Position numbers and translations under genes: made by a program. A stretch of DNA of 64,000 bases from Campylobacter geochelonis (GTDB taxonomy: Bacteria; Campylobacterota; Campylobacteria; Campylobacterales; Campylobacteraceae). Below the pieces are notes generated by a model, which searched no databases, had not been told where the DNA came from, and saw only the letters and a list, made by a program, of their open reading frames with translations. The stretch is from positions 1,550,001 through 1,614,000 of the forward strand of contig NZ_CP053844.1 of NCBI RefSeq assembly GCF_013201685.1, in the 5' to 3' direction. Positions 26,778 through 36,110 of the stretch are shown piece by piece (the first letter of the stretch is position 1; every line of letters begins with the position of its first letter).

Positions 26778-28997
26778 TTATTTATATGCGTCGCTTAAAG
26801 ATGCAAATTCGACTATTTTATATCTCTCTTTAAGTCTTGTTTTGATATTTCCTACATCTAAATTTTCATTTAATTCTATAATTATCTCAAAAAAGTCTGA
26901 TTTCGTTTCGCTATTTTCACTAAGTTTTATTGCAACTAAATCAACTTGAAGCCTTACAAGATAACTTAAAAATAGCGCTAAAGAGCCGCGTTTGTTCTCT
27001 AAATTTAGTATCATTTTATAGCGATGTGGCGCGTTTCTTGTCCATTTAACAAAAATCATCTCTTCGCCATTTTTCATCAAACTTGCCGCTCGTTCGCAAA
27101 ATTTATGATGTGCTGTTACGCTATATCCGTTTCTAAATCCAGTTATATCATCGCCTCTTTTTGGGTTACAGCAGTAGTCAAATTCAACATCATTTATCTT
27201 GTGATTTGAATAAATCACTAAATTATCAAATTTTTGTTTTTTAACGACATATTTATCTGCAAAATTTAAGCTAAATAATCTATCTTTTGTTATGTACTTT
27301 TTAAGCGCATTTACCACATCTTTTAAATACTCAGAGTCATACGCAACTCTACCTATTTTTCTATGTAAATTTTCACTTTCTAACCACGATAAGGTCGTGA
27401 TATCTTGAACGTTAAAAATAGCAGATAGTATCTTTATGCCAACTTCTGTGTTTAGCTCTCTTAATTTTTGCTTACAAAAGCCTTTTATCGTAGCTCTTGC
27501 TTTGCCTGTTTTTACCGAATTTAGCCAACTACATCTATATCTTGGCTCATTTCCTGTTATGATATGAACGATATCGCCATTTTTAAGCTCTGTTAAAAGC
27601 GGAACTTTAACTCTATTTACATAAGCCTCAACTGCTTTTAATCCAACTTGAGAGTGAATTTCATAAGCATAATCTAGCGCCGTAGCACCTCTAGGAAGTG
27701 TAAAAATCCCACCCTTTGGTGAATAAACCGCTATATCTTCGGCATACAAGCTATCTTTTGCATACTCGTATAGATCCTCTGGGCTTTCATCATCGTCATT
27801 TACCGCATACTCGCTATCGCTGATATCTTTCATGCTAATATCACTTAGCCAGTCAAGTCTAGGGTTAATCGAACCACTATATTTATACTTCCAGTGAGCT
27901 GCAACGCCGTATTCTGCGGTGTTATGCATATCAAAAGTTCTAATTTGTGCTTCTATTATCATACTTTCGTTAAAAACTGTTGTGTGGATTGTCTGATAAC
28001 CGTTTTGTTTAGGAAGTGCGATATAGTCTTTAAAGCGTGAAATTAGTGGGTTAAAATTCGTATGAATTATCCCTAATGCCATATAACAATCTTTTACCTC
28101 TTTTAATATCACTCTAACTGCAAGCAGGTCTAAAACTTCTTGTATAGAGATGCCTTTTCTTTGCATTTTTAGATAAATCGAGTAGTAGTGCTTGACTCTT
28201 TTTTGGATATCAAAGCTGTTTTCTGAAAAGCCATTTGTTAGCAAAAGTTCTGTTATTTTAAGGCTAAATTTGTTTAAATTCATCTGAAGTTGCTGTTTAT
28301 GCTCGTTTATATAACCATCGATAGTTTCATACTCTTTTGGCATAACATACTTAAAGCTTAAATCTTCAAGCAAATTTTTAATAGATGAAATTCCAAGCCT
28401 ATGCGCAATCGGCGCATAAACTACAAGTGTTTCTTCTGCTATTCTTTGTTGTTTATCTGGGCGTAAAGCATCAAGAGTAAGCATGTTATGAAGTCTATCA
28501 CAAAGCTTAACCACAAGCACTCTAACATCCTCAATAGAAATTAAAAGCATTCGCCTAAAAGTTAGAGCCGAAGTCCTAAGCTTAGCACTCTTGTCGCTTG
28601 ATGGAGCAAGTTTATCCTCTCTTATGCTTACGATTTTTGTTAAGCCTTCAACAAGCTTAGCAACTCCATCGCCAAACACGCCTCTTACCTCTTCAAGCGA
28701 ACAGTCTGTATCTTCAACAACATCGTGCATTAAAGCTGATATTACCATATCATCATCCCCTCCCATAAATGCAACTATGCAGCTGACAAGTATGGGGTGG
28801 ATAGAATACGGCTCGCCACTTTTTCTAACTTGACCATCATGCTTTTCCACGCATATCTCTACGCCTTTTCTAAGCATGTCGGTTGGCTCTTTTATGCTAA
28901 AAAGTAGCTCTTTAGCCGAATCTATATCTCTAGTGCTAACGACCTCTTCTAAGAAGTCTTCGATATGGATATCATTTATCTGCTTCAATAATTCCAT
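26778..28997 (-). CDS. spoT: Bifunctional (p)ppGpp synthetase/hydrolase (Rel/SpoT)
   Basis: Controls the stringent alarmone (p)ppGpp. The 739-aa protein has, in order, the HD hydrolase domain (SIHPILVS, ALMHDVVEDT), the synthetase domain (SRFKDYIALPKQNGYQTIHT), TGS (VYSPKGGIFTLPRGATALDYAY) and a C-terminal ACT-like domain. Intact HD residues suggest the hydrolase is active, and the synthetase region also looks intact, so it is probably the only long Rsh enzyme. It overlaps rpoZ by 26 bp; rpoZ-spoT adjacency is widespread. Confidence 0.95.
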   Translation of the reverse strand: MELLKQINDIHIEDFLEEVVSTRDIDSAKELLFSIKEPTDMLRKGVEICVEKHDGQVRKSGEPYSIHPILVSCIVAFMGGDDDMVISALMHDVVEDTDCSLEEVRGVFGDGVAKLVEGLTKIVSIREDKLAPSSDKSAKLRTSALTFRRMLLISIEDVRVLVVKLCDRLHNMLTLDALRPDKQQRIAEETLVVYAPIAHRLGISSIKNLLEDLSFKYVMPKEYETIDGYINEHKQQLQMNLNKFSLKITELLLTNGFSENSFDIQKRVKHYYSIYLKMQRKGISIQEVLDLLAVRVILKEVKDCYMALGIIHTNFNPLISRFKDYIALPKQNGYQTIHTTVFNESMIIEAQIRTFDMHNTAEYGVAAHWKYKYSGSINPRLDWLSDISMKDISDSEYAVNDDDESPEDLYEYAKDSLYAEDIAVYSPKGGIFTLPRGATALDYAYEIHSQVGLKAVEAYVNRVKVPLLTELKNGDIVHIITGNEPRYRCSWLNSVKTGKARATIKGFCKQKLRELNTEVGIKILSAIFNVQDITTLSWLESENLHRKIGRVAYDSEYLKDVVNALKKYITKDRLFSLNFADKYVVKKQKFDNLVIYSNHKINDVEFDYCCNPKRGDDITGFRNGYSVTAHHKFCERAASLMKNGEEMIFVKWTRNAPHRYKMILNLENKRGSLALFLSYLVRLQVDLVAIKLSENSETKSDFFEIIIELNENLDVGNIKTRLKERYKIVEFASLSDAYK

Positions 28998-29196
28998 CTA
29001 AAACTATTTTTCCTTCTGCGATTTCTAGTAGTGCAATGTCAGCAAATTTCATATTTCTAGTATCAACGCCACTAAGCAAAACCTCAGCACCAGCGTGAAT
29101 TTGGTTTGCTCTTTTAGCAACCATTAAAGATAGTTTATATCTATCTCCATCAACAACCTTTAGTGCTTTTGCCATAATCTCTTCAGCTCTTTTCAT
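28972..29196 (-). CDS. rpoZ: RNA polymerase omega subunit
   Basis: The omega subunit assists RNA polymerase assembly and forms part of the ppGpp-binding site 1 in many bacteria. The 74-aa protein has the conserved YKLSLMVAKRANQI region followed by the DIALLEIAEGKI segment. AAAGGAG lies upstream of the ATG. It lies between pyrH and spoT, the usual context. Confidence 0.92.
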   Translation of the reverse strand: MKRAEEIMAKALKVVDGDRYKLSLMVAKRANQIHAGAEVLLSGVDTRNMKFADIALLEIAEGKIVLDGIIEADK

Positions 29197-29206
29197 ACAT
29201 TCTCCT

Positions 29207-29941
<735 letters not shown>

Positions 29942-29988
29942 CTATGATTTTATCTAAAAACTCTTTAAACTATACTAACTTTTTAAAT

Positions 29989-31308
29989 TTATTTAAGTGA
30001 TATTAGCTCTAGTGGATTTATATGATAATTTTTTTGAGTGACTTCAAATGTCAAATCATCTCTAATCCTACCTATAGCATAACCTTTTTTTATATAACTT
30101 CCAACTTTTATAGTCGGCGCTATCTGGCTTAAATGCGCATAAATGGTATGAATTCCGCTACCGTTTTCCATGATGATAACCTTGTCTAAAACCGCAGTTT
30201 CCTTAGCAAAGATAACTTTTCCAGGCAAGATGTTATAAACTTGCGTATCTTTGCTTTTTGAACCAAGGACTATTGATTCATTAAAAATTTTTATATTATA
30301 AACCGGATCTGTGTAATTACCAAATTTACGCTTTACAAACGCATCTTTTAGTGGCGATATGGTCTTTGCCCCACTGTATTTTTTGACCCTACTTGCTTGA
30401 TAACTTGAGCCGTACTGCTTAACCTTTTTATCGATATCATCGACTCTTACATCTCGTACCTCATCAGCTATCTCTATATCTTCTTCATCAGATGATAAAA
30501 TTTGTTTATCTTTTTGACTAACTTGTTTTTTCTTACTAGCTTCTAGCTTTGCTAACCGTTTTTCTTCAGCAGCCTTTGCTTTGGCTCTCTCTTCTTTATC
30601 ATCTATAATTTTAAGTTTTTCTAGCGTATCTCTTAACTCATCATTTTCTTTTTGAAGTTTTTGAAGTCGTAAAATATACTGCTCGCGGTTTTTGTTTAAA
30701 TTTAAAGCAGCCACTTCATGCTTTTCTTTCTCTTTTGCAAGCTCAGCTTTTTTATCGTTATACTCTTTTAAATTTTGCTGTATTGTGGTGATTTTCTTGC
30801 TTTGTTCGGTTATAGACTTAGATGTTTTATCATAACTTGTTAACAAATTTTCAAGCTCATCTTTTAAAACCACGCTTAAAGTATCAAAAATCTCATTTGA
30901 GATTAAATTTTGCGTAGTCTTAACATCATCATTTTGCACTAAATCAAAAGAAAAATCATCAGCTATCAAAGATATAATCTTATCTTCTAGCTCTTTTTGC
31001 GAGCTTAGCAAAAGTGCGTTTTGTGAATTTAGTTTAGTAAGTTCAAGCTCTTCTTCTTGGTATTTTTGAGATAAATTTAGCACATACCCGCTAAGCTCAT
31101 CGATTTTTTTGCCGGCCTCTTTTACCTCTTTTTTCTTTTGAACGATTAAATTTGCAAGCTCTTCGACCTTTTGCGAGAGCTGTTTTTCCTCACTTTGCTT
31201 TGTTTGCATAGACTCGGTTGTATTTTTAATCTTATCTTTTGTGCTTTGAGATGAAGCGCATAAATTTAGACTAAAAAAAAATAAAATGGCTAAAAAAACC
31301 CTTATCAT
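29989..31308 (-). CDS. EnvC-like murein hydrolase activator (coiled coil + degenerate LytM)
   Basis: A 439-aa secreted protein: signal peptide (residues 1-19), long coiled coil (~20-255), then a LytM/M23 domain (~320-439). The end of the domain keeps the H-T-I-Y-A-H-L motif, but the upstream H-x3-D zinc ligand motif is replaced (IFNESIVLGS), so it is probably not an active peptidase. EnvC and NlpD activate amidases with just such degenerate LytM domains. It starts at the end of ftsX, and FtsX is the known membrane partner of EnvC, so the role is inferred as activator of the AmiC-type amidase. Confidence 0.88.
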   Translation of the reverse strand: MIRVFLAILFFFSLNLCASSQSTKDKIKNTTESMQTKQSEEKQLSQKVEELANLIVQKKKEVKEAGKKIDELSGYVLNLSQKYQEEELELTKLNSQNALLLSSQKELEDKIISLIADDFSFDLVQNDDVKTTQNLISNEIFDTLSVVLKDELENLLTSYDKTSKSITEQSKKITTIQQNLKEYNDKKAELAKEKEKHEVAALNLNKNREQYILRLQKLQKENDELRDTLEKLKIIDDKEERAKAKAAEEKRLAKLEASKKKQVSQKDKQILSSDEEDIEIADEVRDVRVDDIDKKVKQYGSSYQASRVKKYSGAKTISPLKDAFVKRKFGNYTDPVYNIKIFNESIVLGSKSKDTQVYNILPGKVIFAKETAVLDKVIIMENGSGIHTIYAHLSQIAPTIKVGSYIKKGYAIGRIRDDLTFEVTQKNYHINPLELISLK

Positions 31309-32123
31309 CTACCACTTCCTCGTTTTATCCCAAACATCACTAATGTGACAATTAGTAGCGATAAAATCAAAGATGAAGCAAATAAAACAGCCCCTTGTTC
31401 AGGAAGCACTATCGTTTGTGTGCTAACTCCGATGATGTTCATAGTCTCTTGAAAAAAGCTGAAATTTGGCAAAAATTGGTAAAAAAGCACAACGATTATG
31501 GTAGAAATAATACTATCAACAATCGCCATTTTATAAAGCACAAAGCTTTTTATAAAAAACGGAGCTCCAAAAAGAGTCATTATCTCAACTCTTTCTTTAT
31601 GCTCGTAAAGCCAAATTCGCATCTGTTTTAGCATAAGCATAAGACCTAAAACGGTTATTAAAAATGAAAATATATATACTAAATTTTTCATCAAAACCAA
31701 AACTCTATACACATTATCATGGGCTTTTGCAAAGACTTCAACACGACTTATACCATCTAGCTTTTCAAGCTTTTCTGAGATAGTTTTTAGCTCATCGTTA
31801 TTTGGAAAAAACTGCAACTTAACACTATAAAACTTGGGCAAAGTTTGGCTTAGTTTATCTAGACTATTTTTTGAAATTTTACTTTCTAAGCGTTTTAGCA
31901 TAGGCTTAGTACTAATTGCTTCTAAGTCTGCAACCTCGCTAATAGTTGCGTTAATATCGCTTTTGTTTAGCTCTTTTTTAGAAACTAAAATTATGTTATA
32001 TTCGTTTTTCATAACAAATTCATAATTTTTTATCAAATCATTTACAAAAAATCCAAACTGCATAGAAAAAAGCAGCGCAACAAGCGAAATAATAACGCCA
32101 AAATGAGTCTTAATGCCTCTCAA
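31305..32123 (-). CDS. ftsX: Cell division protein FtsX
   Basis: FtsX is the membrane subunit of the FtsEX ABC-type complex that controls septal peptidoglycan hydrolysis. The 272-aa protein has one membrane segment near the N-terminus (residues ~10-28), a periplasmic loop (~30-145) and three more membrane segments in the C-terminal half, the topology expected for FtsX. It overlaps ftsE and the EnvC-like gene. Sequence is divergent, as usual for this group, and the assignment rests on topology and ftsE linkage. Confidence 0.9.
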   Translation of the reverse strand: MRGIKTHFGVIISLVALLFSMQFGFFVNDLIKNYEFVMKNEYNIILVSKKELNKSDINATISEVADLEAISTKPMLKRLESKISKNSLDKLSQTLPKFYSVKLQFFPNNDELKTISEKLEKLDGISRVEVFAKAHDNVYRVLVLMKNLVYIFSFLITVLGLMLMLKQMRIWLYEHKERVEIMTLFGAPFFIKSFVLYKMAIVDSIISTIIVVLFYQFLPNFSFFQETMNIIGVSTQTIVLPEQGAVLFASSLILSLLIVTLVMFGIKRGSGR

Positions 32124-32781
32124 TAACTCTTCCTTCTTTTATCTCAAAATGTCTAAAGTCAAATTTTAAAGTCGATGGCGCTCTATGCGTTACAACGATA
32201 ACACAAGCCCCCCAAGAATCCCTTGCTGCTTTTAAAAAGTCCCAAACCATATCGCTTGAAATTTCATCTAAATTTCCAGTTGGCTCATCACACAACAAAA
32301 GCTGTGGATTATGCGACATCGCCCTTGCTACGGCGACTCGTTGCTGTTCTCCACCGCTAAGTTCAAGCGGATACTTTCCTATCTTATGTCCTAGTTTTAC
32401 ATACTTTAGTAAATTTTCAGACTGCTTTTTACAAGTATTTTTATCATATCCCATTATCATCAAAGGAAGCATAACGTTTTTTTCTATCGTCCATTCATTT
32501 ATCAAACGATAATCTTGAAAAACAATGCCAAGTTTTTGCCTAAGTGCTCTTAAATGCCTTGTAGCGATTTTATTAAGGTCATAAAAACAGACATCAAGCT
32601 CTCCACCTAAAATATCGATTCCGCCATAAAAAGATTTCAAAAGCGTTGATTTTCCACTTCCACTTTCGCCAGTTATGATGATAAAATCATTAGTATTTAT
32701 CATAAAACTCGCACCTTTTATAACTGGTTTATCTCTTTCATAACCTAAGGATAAGTTTTTTGCAGTTATTATATCTGCCAT
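32110..32781 (-). CDS. ftsE: Cell division ATP-binding protein FtsE
   Basis: ABC ATPase partner of FtsX, 223 aa. Walker A is GESGSGKST (residues ~37-45), the signature is LSGGEQQRVAVARA, and Walker B is LLLCDEPTGNLD, followed by an H-loop His. It overlaps trmB by 13 bp and ftsX by 14 bp. The D-E-P-T-G-N-L-D string is typical of the FtsE/LolD group; linkage to ftsX selects FtsE. Confidence 0.95.
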   Translation of the reverse strand: MADIITAKNLSLGYERDKPVIKGASFMINTNDFIIITGESGSGKSTLLKSFYGGIDILGGELDVCFYDLNKIATRHLRALRQKLGIVFQDYRLINEWTIEKNVMLPLMIMGYDKNTCKKQSENLLKYVKLGHKIGKYPLELSGGEQQRVAVARAMSHNPQLLLCDEPTGNLDEISSDMVWDFLKAARDSWGACVIVVTHRAPSTLKFDFRHFEIKEGRVIERH

Positions 32782-33944
32782 TGTTTAAGCAACTCCCCAA
32801 TTTTTTGATGTGCTTTAAGATTTTTTTCTGTTTTTAAAGGCTTGTTTATAAAGTAGCTTGAACTCTCGTTGCAAATATAAATAAATCTATTTTCAGCCGT
32901 ATCAAAGCCACCAAAAGATAGTTTTAAAAGAATTTCATCGTCGCTAAATTTATAAATATCTTCAAAATGAACGAAAAAATCGCTAAATTTATGCGTTTCG
33001 TTCTTAAAATTTAAAGCTATTTTTCTAGGATTTAGTTTATCAAATTCCATCTCATTATCTTTATCTAAATTTAAAGAAATTTGATAATTTGTCAAGATAA
33101 CATCATAAATATCCTTATCTTGCCTTTTCCATCTATCTTCATACTTGCTAGAAACTTCTAAATTTCTATTTTTATAAACAGAGATTTCAACCTCGTCCAT
33201 ATCCAAAAATTTTATCACAGAAAAGTCAACATAAGCCCTACTATCACTTCTTAACTCAAATTTAGCCTCTTTTTTTAAAACCCTTTGAACCTCTTTTAAA
33301 AACTCAGCCGAAATCACCCTTCTATGTGGCGAATCATCCCATGGAACTGGAAAGTGAAGATAAATTTTAAATATCGTGTTTGAGTTTGCTAGACTTAAAA
33401 AAACTCTAGCATCGCCATTTGTTAAAATGATATTTTCAAGACCTTCTTTTATCGCTAGTTTGGCAACTTGCTCGATTGCTGGTTTGTAGATTTCAATGCC
33501 TAAAAAAAGCGAGTTTGGATTTGTTAGTGCTTGATATAAAAGGTGTCTTCCAGAACCAAAACCAACTTCAATGCAAATTTCATCAAATTTAGCCAAATTT
33601 AGCTCTTCAAGCGCCTCTTTTTCGCTTTTGATTATATCTTTATTTTGCGTAAGTGAGTTTTTCTTAACAGCAAAAGCTTCACTTAAAATGCCATCGCAAA
33701 ACTCATCTTTAAAAACTTCTAAAGCCTTTTGCAAAAGCCCAACTTTAGCAGGTCTTGTTAGCTTTTCGCCTTTTATGACAAATTTATTATCTTTTTCTTT
33801 AATAGCGATAAAAAACTCTTCATTGCCACTTTTAGTTAGCAAAAAGTCTATATTTCTTCCTTTTGCAATTTTTAAAAACTCAACATTATCTTTTTTAAAG
33901 GGCAAATTTAGCCCTTTTATACTACTTGCTATGAAATTTGGCAT
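32769..33944 (-). CDS. trmB: tRNA (guanine-N7)-methyltransferase TrmB, long form
   Basis: TrmB methylates G46 of tRNA. The SAM site E-V-G-F-G-S-G-R-H-L lies in the middle of the protein, followed by FKIYLHFPVPWDDSPHRRVI, the conserved P-W-x-K-x-x-H-x-x-R-R region in variant form. At 391 aa it is much longer than the ~230-aa enterobacterial enzyme because of an N-terminal extension of ~120 residues and extra C-terminal residues; I recall the same long form in Campylobacter and Helicobacter. It lies between flpA and ftsE in the compact block. Confidence 0.92.
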   Translation of the reverse strand: MPNFIASSIKGLNLPFKKDNVEFLKIAKGRNIDFLLTKSGNEEFFIAIKEKDNKFVIKGEKLTRPAKVGLLQKALEVFKDEFCDGILSEAFAVKKNSLTQNKDIIKSEKEALEELNLAKFDEICIEVGFGSGRHLLYQALTNPNSLFLGIEIYKPAIEQVAKLAIKEGLENIILTNGDARVFLSLANSNTIFKIYLHFPVPWDDSPHRRVISAEFLKEVQRVLKKEAKFELRSDSRAYVDFSVIKFLDMDEVEISVYKNRNLEVSSKYEDRWKRQDKDIYDVILTNYQISLNLDKDNEMEFDKLNPRKIALNFKNETHKFSDFFVHFEDIYKFSDDEILLKLSFGGFDTAENRFIYICNESSSYFINKPLKTEKNLKAHQKIGELLKQWQI

Positions 33945-33947
33945 CGG

Positions 33948-35156
33948 TTAGAAAACTATACTAACTTCGTTTGAATCGCTTGAGCTTATGCCATAACCAT
34001 CAACGCTATAAACTCGGTAATAATACTTCATTCCTTTTTGAACATCACTATCAACATAGCTTGTCTGAGTTATATCGCTAATTGTCTTTTCGCCTCCGCC
34101 ACCGCTTCGTTTTACGCTATATTTACCGGTTTGAACGCCTGTGCTCCAGTTTAAAACAACGCTATTGTTAGAGATAATTGGCTCATTTAAAATCGGCGCC
34201 GGTGGCGCTTGCAAAGTCTGACCCATAACTGGCACATCTTGAGCTCTGCTTTCAAGCCCGTCTTTGTCTACAAAGGTAACTTTATAGTATCTTTTTGCAC
34301 CATTTGAGTTAATTAAATCCTCATAAGAGTTACTCTGTGTCTTAGCTAATGGGACAAATGGCAAATACTCGCTTCGAGAAATGTAAATTTGATAATAATC
34401 AAAACTATCATTTGCTGGGCTATCCCACGTTAAAACTATCTTTTTAGGCTGGTCTATTGTGGCTTTTAAATTTGTTGTTCCATCTGGAAGCTCTTTAGTT
34501 TGCGCAGATAGTGTCATACTCGGTTTTGAAACCTCGCCATCAAGTGTTTTTACAGCGATTCTATAATCATACCTTTCGCCACTTTTTACGCCCTTATCGA
34601 TATACTCAGCGTTTAATCTTCCCTTTACTTCAGCTATCTGGCTCCAGCTTGAGCTATCGGCTTTTTTACGCTCTATTATATATGAACCAACTCTTAAATC
34701 CGCATGCGGTCTCCATATAAGCTTAACTCGTTCAGGAAGCCCATAGATAGCCTTTGCAAACGATACAGTTTCAATAGCTTTTGCAGTTGTTGCACTAACT
34801 GTTATGCCCTTGTTTGAGACTCCTGTTTTGCTATAAGTTTGCATATAGTATCTATATACTGTTTGAGGCGCAAGTTTTAAGTCTACATAGTGAGTAGAAA
34901 ATCTATCTTTTATCTGCGCTACTACTTGCGCTGGCTGGTTTTGCTCGCTTCGCCATATATAGTATCCATCTACATTTATATCATTTGGATTTTGCCATTC
35001 AAGTCCGATTGAATGCGTAGAGCTAATCGTTTTAATGCTATTAACAACTGGCAAAGAAGCATCAATAATCGAAGATGGCTTAGGTGATGTTGAGACACAT
35101 CCAGCCATCACAATCCCTAAAACCGCCGCTGATAGTATCTGGTAAAATTTGCTCAT
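33948..35156 (-). CDS. flpA: FlpA-like fibronectin type III lipoprotein
   Basis: A 402-aa surface lipoprotein: signal with lipobox (LGIVMAGC, Cys20), then four consecutive fibronectin type III-like repeats (about residues 35-124, 125-222, 223-314, 315-402). C. jejuni FlpA, a fibronectin-binding adhesin, occupies the same place next to trmB. The second repeat contains WRPHADLRV (148-156), close to the WRPHPDFRV segment I remember as the fibronectin-contact site of C. jejuni FlpA. The start lies 77 bp inside the upstream pseudouridine synthase gene, an unusually long overlap. Confidence 0.88.
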   Translation of the reverse strand: MSKFYQILSAAVLGIVMAGCVSTSPKPSSIIDASLPVVNSIKTISSTHSIGLEWQNPNDINVDGYYIWRSEQNQPAQVVAQIKDRFSTHYVDLKLAPQTVYRYYMQTYSKTGVSNKGITVSATTAKAIETVSFAKAIYGLPERVKLIWRPHADLRVGSYIIERKKADSSSWSQIAEVKGRLNAEYIDKGVKSGERYDYRIAVKTLDGEVSKPSMTLSAQTKELPDGTTNLKATIDQPKKIVLTWDSPANDSFDYYQIYISRSEYLPFVPLAKTQSNSYEDLINSNGAKRYYKVTFVDKDGLESRAQDVPVMGQTLQAPPAPILNEPIISNNSVVLNWSTGVQTGKYSVKRSGGGGEKTISDITQTSYVDSDVQKGMKYYYRVYSVDGYGISSSDSNEVSIVF

Positions 35157-36060
35157 AAATTTGCTCCTTATTTTTATCTTTGTCTATTAAATTTAAAAAA
35201 TCACTCCATAAATTTGCTACAAATTCAACTCTCTTGCCCGTGGTTGGGTGCGTGAAATAGAGCAAATAAGCGTGGAGCATAACGCGTGGAATTTTATCAT
35301 TTTCGCTCTTAAATCCGTATAAAGTATCGCCTAAAATATGGCGATTTATACTTGCAAGATGAACTCTTATCTGATGAGTTCTACCAGTAAAAAGCTTAGC
35401 TGCTACTAAGTTTAGCCCAGCATCACTATAGATATTTAAAAATGCGCTTTTTGCAACTCTTCCATCCGATATAACCGCCTTTTTAAGCCTATTATTTGGG
35501 TTTCTTCCTATGGGTTTATCGATAAGTAAATTTTGCTTTAAAGGCAGATCTAAACACGCTAGATAAATTCTCCCCATGCTTTTATCGCTTAATTGCTTGC
35601 TTAAAGCTGCGTGAGCTTTGTTGTTTTTAGCTACAACCATAGCGCCACTTGTGCCTTTATCAAGGCGGTGAACGATACCTGCTCTAAACTCGCCATTTAT
35701 AGTTGAAAGCATATAGTTTTTATCTTTTAACCACTCAACTAAAGTCGCTTCTTTAACGCTTGGAGCTGGATGAACGACTAAATTTGACTGCTTGTTTATA
35801 ACTAAAATATCCTCATCTTCATATATAATCTCTACATCAAAATCCACTTTTTGAGTTTGTTTAAGTGGTGAAATTTGAGGTAAATTTATAGTTATTTTAT
35901 CATTAAATTTAGGCGTAAATGACGATTTTAAGATAGTTTTATCATTTATTTTTACATTTGCATCTTTTATTAAATTTGCTACTTGATTTCTTGAAATATT
36001 AAGCTTTTTACTTAGAATTTGATCTAGCCTTAAAATTTCATCTACATAAATTTCATCCAA
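35080..36060 (-). CDS. RluA/RluD-family 23S rRNA pseudouridine synthase
   Basis: Converts uridines in 23S rRNA to pseudouridine. The S4 domain lies at the N-terminus (LDQILSKKLNISRNQV), and the catalytic motif H-R-L-D-K-G-T-S-G contains the conserved Asp; the GRTHQIRVHL motif follows. The frame is open to 36141, but a TTG at 36060 preceded by AAAGG gives 326 aa and leaves the rodA promoter region non-coding, so I use it. The 3' end overlaps flpA by 77 bp. RluC versus RluD specificity cannot be decided. Confidence 0.92.
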   Translation of the reverse strand: MDEIYVDEILRLDQILSKKLNISRNQVANLIKDANVKINDKTILKSSFTPKFNDKITINLPQISPLKQTQKVDFDVEIIYEDEDILVINKQSNLVVHPAPSVKEATLVEWLKDKNYMLSTINGEFRAGIVHRLDKGTSGAMVVAKNNKAHAALSKQLSDKSMGRIYLACLDLPLKQNLLIDKPIGRNPNNRLKKAVISDGRVAKSAFLNIYSDAGLNLVAAKLFTGRTHQIRVHLASINRHILGDTLYGFKSENDKIPRVMLHAYLLYFTHPTTGKRVEFVANLWSDFLNLIDKDKNKEQIYEQILPDTISGGFRDCDGWMCLNIT

Positions 36061-36078
36061 ATTTATACCTTTTTCTGT

Positions 36079-36084
36079 TATAAT
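36079..36084 (+). promoter_or_regulatory. -10 box for rodA
   Basis: TATAAT lies 27 nt before the TTG start of rodA, in the divergent gap with the pseudouridine synthase gene. The following GGGG serves as part of the ribosome binding site. Confidence 0.6.
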
Positions 36085-36110
36085 TTCGCTCAAAAACTTG
36101 GGGTAAATTT

